From: Acidobacteriota bacterium
Lineage (GTDB): Bacteria; Acidobacteriota; Aminicenantia; Aminicenantales; Saccharicenantaceae
Assembly: GCA_003476685.1 (NCBI GenBank)
Contig: DMVN01000099.1
Coordinates: 1 to 7,365, forward strand
DNA: 7,365 nt
Reading direction: 5' to 3'
The position numbers and the translations under genes are program-made. Positions 5,631 through 7,365 of this stretch are shown in pieces (position 1 is the first letter of the stretch; every line of letters begins with the position of its first letter). The notes under the pieces were generated by a model, which worked only from the letters and a program-made list of their open reading frames with translations, was not told where the DNA came from and searched no databases.

Positions 5631-6251
5631 ATGGTCAGAGATTACAGGGAAGTACAGGTATCATCAACCGCCCTGGTGGTCATCATCCTGGGAATCATCC
5701 TGCTGGGTGCGGTCATTTTTTTCATCGGCGTCCAGGTCGGAAAGAAACAGGCTGACCTGGTGGTCAGGACCATGACCGCCCAGAAAGCCGAAGAAACGGT
5801 CAGCGCTCCAGTTGCTGTCCCGCCAGCGGAAGAAACAACCGCGGCCGTTTCCAGCCAGCCGGCCGAAACCTCTGCCGGAGCTCCAGTCCGGACCCCAACC
5901 CAGACTGCCGTCCAGCCAGCTGACCAACCGGCCAGCAAACCGGCCTCTTCGACCACCACTTCGCCGCCAAAAACTACCACCACTGCTCCCAGACCGGTGG
6001 CCACGGCTTCGGGCACTTTTTTCATCCAGGTAGGAGCTTTCAACGACCGGCCGAGCGCCAGGCTGGAAGCAGAAAAGTACAGAAAGCAGGGTTATACCGC
6101 AGTGGTCAAGGAACCTTTCGCCAGAGACCGGAAACCTCTCTACCGGGTCTGGCTCGGGGGTTATAAAACCAGGGAGGAAGCCCAGAAAGCCCTGTCGGAA
6201 CTGGTCAGCCGGTCGGCCCGCAACCCAGGGTTCTTCATCGTCCAGCAATAG
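5631..6251 (+). CDS. Single-pass membrane protein with C-terminal SPOR domain (206 aa)
   Basis: SPOR domains bind peptidoglycan glycan strands lacking stem peptides and are common in division and cell-wall proteins. The layout is a short cytoplasmic start, one membrane helix (about 13-34) and a long Pro/Thr/Ala-rich linker (about 50-127). A SPOR domain (about 128-205) follows, with GTFFIQVGAFNDRPSARLEA, RKQGYTAVV, YRVWLGGYKTREEAQKALSE and a closing FFIVQQ. The linker and SPOR domain should lie in the periplasm. ATG 5631 is 8 bases after the slipin stop. The nearest SD, AAGGAG (5611-5616), lies within the last slipin codons with a long 14-base spacer, so translation is probably coupled to slipin. 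It is the last gene of the operon, before the hairpin at 6272-6302. Its link to the protease/slipin pair is by position only. Confidence 0.92.
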   Translation: MVRDYREVQVSSTALVVIILGIILLGAVIFFIGVQVGKKQADLVVRTMTAQKAEETVSAPVAVPPAEETTAAVSSQPAETSAGAPVRTPTQTAVQPADQPASKPASSTTTSPPKTTTTAPRPVATASGTFFIQVGAFNDRPSARLEAEKYRKQGYTAVVKEPFARDRKPLYRVWLGGYKTREEAQKALSELVSRSARNPGFFIVQQ

Positions 6252-6271
6252 ATTGCAGGTTCAGACTTCAA

Positions 6272-6302
6272 CCGGCCGGAGGGAATGGGACCTTCCGGCC
6301 GG
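6272..6302 (+). terminator. GC-rich hairpin terminator after the SPOR gene
   Basis: CCGGCCGGAGGG (6272-6283) pairs with CCTTCCGGCCGG (6291-6302) in a 12-bp stem with one G-U pair and a 7-base loop. It starts 20 bases after the stop codon. The tail ATTATTAT is only partly T-rich, so efficiency may be moderate. The position, between an operon end and a new promoter, supports termination. Confidence 0.6.
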
Positions 6303-6321
6303 ATTATTATGGACCACCATC

Positions 6322-6350
6322 TTGACATAAGGCCAGTTCTCCTCTATCTT
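6322..6350 (+). promoter_or_regulatory. Promoter of prfB
   Basis: A perfect TTGACA (6322-6327) is followed after 17 bases by TATCTT (6345-6350), four of six matches to the -10 consensus. Transcription would begin near 6357. That leaves a short leader of about 16 bases with AGGAG (6360-6364) before the GTG start. Confidence 0.6.
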
Positions 6351-6372
6351 GCCCTTATCAGGAGAAATTAAG

Positions 6373-7365
6373 GTGAACGAGACTGGATGGTTAGAACAAC
6401 TGTCTGAAAGCCGGGAAAAAGCGAACGGCCTTTTTAAGAAACTGGAAGAAGTCCGAGGTTTTCTTTGACCTGGACCATAAGATAAAAGAATTAGAAAAAA
6501 TCAACTCTCAGTTAGCCAGCCCCGAAACCTGGAGCGACCAGAAAAAATTTCAATCCCTGCAGCAGAGAAAAAAGCAGCTGGAAAAAGACCTGCAATTCTA
6601 CCAGAAGCTGAAAAATGACCAGGAAGAGATTGAAGTCCTGCTGGAACTGGCCGAGGAAGGCGAGAAGGTTCTGGACGATTTGAGCCGGGCCATCCGGGCC
6701 TTTGACCAGGAACTCCAGGAAGCCGAGCTGCGAACACTGTTTTTCGACGAGGATGACCCCCGGAATGCCATTCTGACCATCCATCCCGGAGCCGGAGGGA
6801 CTGAATCTCAGGACTGGGCCCAGATGCTCTTCCGCATGTACCTGCGCTTTGCCGAGAGGAAAGGCTTCAAGACTGAGGTCATCGATTTTCAGCCGGGTGA
6901 CGAGGCCGGCCTGAAAAGTGCTACTATCCGGGTGGAGGGCGATTATGCCTTTGGCCTGCTGAGTCAGGAATCGGGGGTCCACCGTCTGGTCCGGATTTCT
7001 CCCTTTGATGCCAACAAGCGACGTCATACTTCCTTTGCCGCCGTTTTTGTCTACCCGGAAATAGATGAAGACATAGAAATAGAAATAAACCCTGATGACC
7101 TGAAAATAGATACCTACCGGGCTTCGGGCAAGGGCGGGCAGCATGTCAACCGCACTGATTCAGCCGTCAGAATCACCCACCTGCCAACCGGCATCGTGGT
7201 CTCCTGTCAGAATGAACGTTCCCAGCTATCCAACCGGCTGGCGGCGATGAAAATGCTCAAGGCCAGGCTGGTAGATCTTGAATTGCGCAGAAAGGAAGCC
7301 GATATTGCGGCGCTGCGCAGCGATCACCAGGAAATCGCCTGGGGCAGCCAGATCCGCTCGTATGT
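6373..7365 (+). CDS. prfB: Peptide chain release factor 2, programmed +1 frameshift, 3' end outside window
   Basis: RF2 ends translation at UGA and UAA. Frame 0 starts at GTG 6373 (SD AGGAG, 8-base spacer) and encodes 31 residues ending in KKLEEVRGFL, then reads TGA at 6466-6468. A +1 shift at CTT (6463-6465) continues with GAC at 6467, giving DLDHKIKELEKINSQLASPE and an open frame to the window end. Numbering through the shift, an N-terminal helical domain is followed by HPGAGGTESQDWAQMLFRMY. The stop-codon-reading tripeptide S209-P-F211 and the catalytic loop SGKGGQHVN come next, with GGQ at 254-256. Ala250 sits where E. coli K-12 RF2 has its unusual Thr246. The window ends at SQIRSYV, where E. 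coli RF2 has 38 residues left, so the cut is at the window edge, not a mutation. The frameshift gives RF2 autoregulation: low RF2 means a longer pause at UGA and more shifting. Confidence 0.96.
6455..6469 (+). promoter_or_regulatory. prfB programmed +1 frameshift site
   Basis: GAGGT (6455-6459) is an SD-like stimulator. It is followed after exactly 3 bases (TTT) by the slippery CTT (6463-6465) and the in-frame TGA-C (6466-6469). Order and spacing match the known prfB site, AGGGGG-3 nt-CTTTGAC. GAGGT is a shorter stimulator than AGGGGG. Peptidyl-tRNA-Leu slips from CUU to UUU, and reading resumes at GAC. Confidence 0.95.

Noticed and set aside
5664..6248. 194-aa and 133-aa open frames on the - strand across the SPOR gene
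   Set aside because: They are shadows caused by the repetitive Pro/Thr/Ala codons of the linker; no domain or SD supports them.
6463..6469. In-frame TGA in prfB as a pseudogene or sequencing error
   Set aside because: The CTTTGAC context with an SD-like element 3 bases upstream is the known prfB programmed frameshift, and both flanking frames match RF2.
6512..7144. 210-aa open frame on the - strand
   Set aside because: It is antisense to prfB, whose GGQ and SPF motifs identify the coding strand.

Overview
The window looks like bacterial chromosome: dense, moderately GC-rich, with recognisable Shine-Dalgarno (SD) sites and several sigma-70-type promoters. It carries a prfB gene with the classic programmed +1 frameshift. 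The three PilZ-type proteins, the protease/slipin pair and the SPOR protein would suit an Acidobacteriota- or Aminicenantes-like Gram-negative. That placement is inferred from gene style only and is weak. No mobile element, CRISPR array, tRNA or rRNA was seen.

Left part (about 1-3012, + strand): a signalling block followed by coaE. Two small PilZ-like proteins (95-466 and 637-1041) have lost key c-di-GMP-binding residues. A promoter region then leads into a LuxR/NarL-type regulator (1232-1942) whose receiver-like domain lacks the whole phosphorylation pocket. Twenty bases downstream is a third PilZ protein (1963-2361) with both c-di-GMP motifs intact, and 21 bases after that is coaE (2383-3012), the last enzyme of coenzyme A synthesis. 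The regulator, intact PilZ and coaE probably form one operon.

Middle (3013-3540): a convergent gap with hairpins separates coaE from an HU/IHF-alpha-like gene on the - strand (3108-3395). An AT-rich divergent promoter region follows. It holds a near-perfect palindrome centred on the HU -10 box, and a strong promoter for the rightward operon whose -10 lies inside the first codons of the annotated gene. This suggests a downstream start and a leaderless message.

Right part (3514-7365, + strand): a NfeD-type membrane serine protease, a slipin (stomatin/SPFH) and a single-pass SPOR-domain protein form a tight operon. It ends at a hairpin terminator. prfB (release factor 2) follows with its own promoter, SD, GTG start and in-frame TGA frameshift site, and runs off the window about 38 codons before its expected end.

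The most interesting points are: the cluster of one intact and two degenerate PilZ proteins around a pseudo-receiver regulator; the probable leaderless start of the NfeD protease; the palindrome over the HU promoter; and an HU/IHF protein lacking the usual DNA-intercalating proline.
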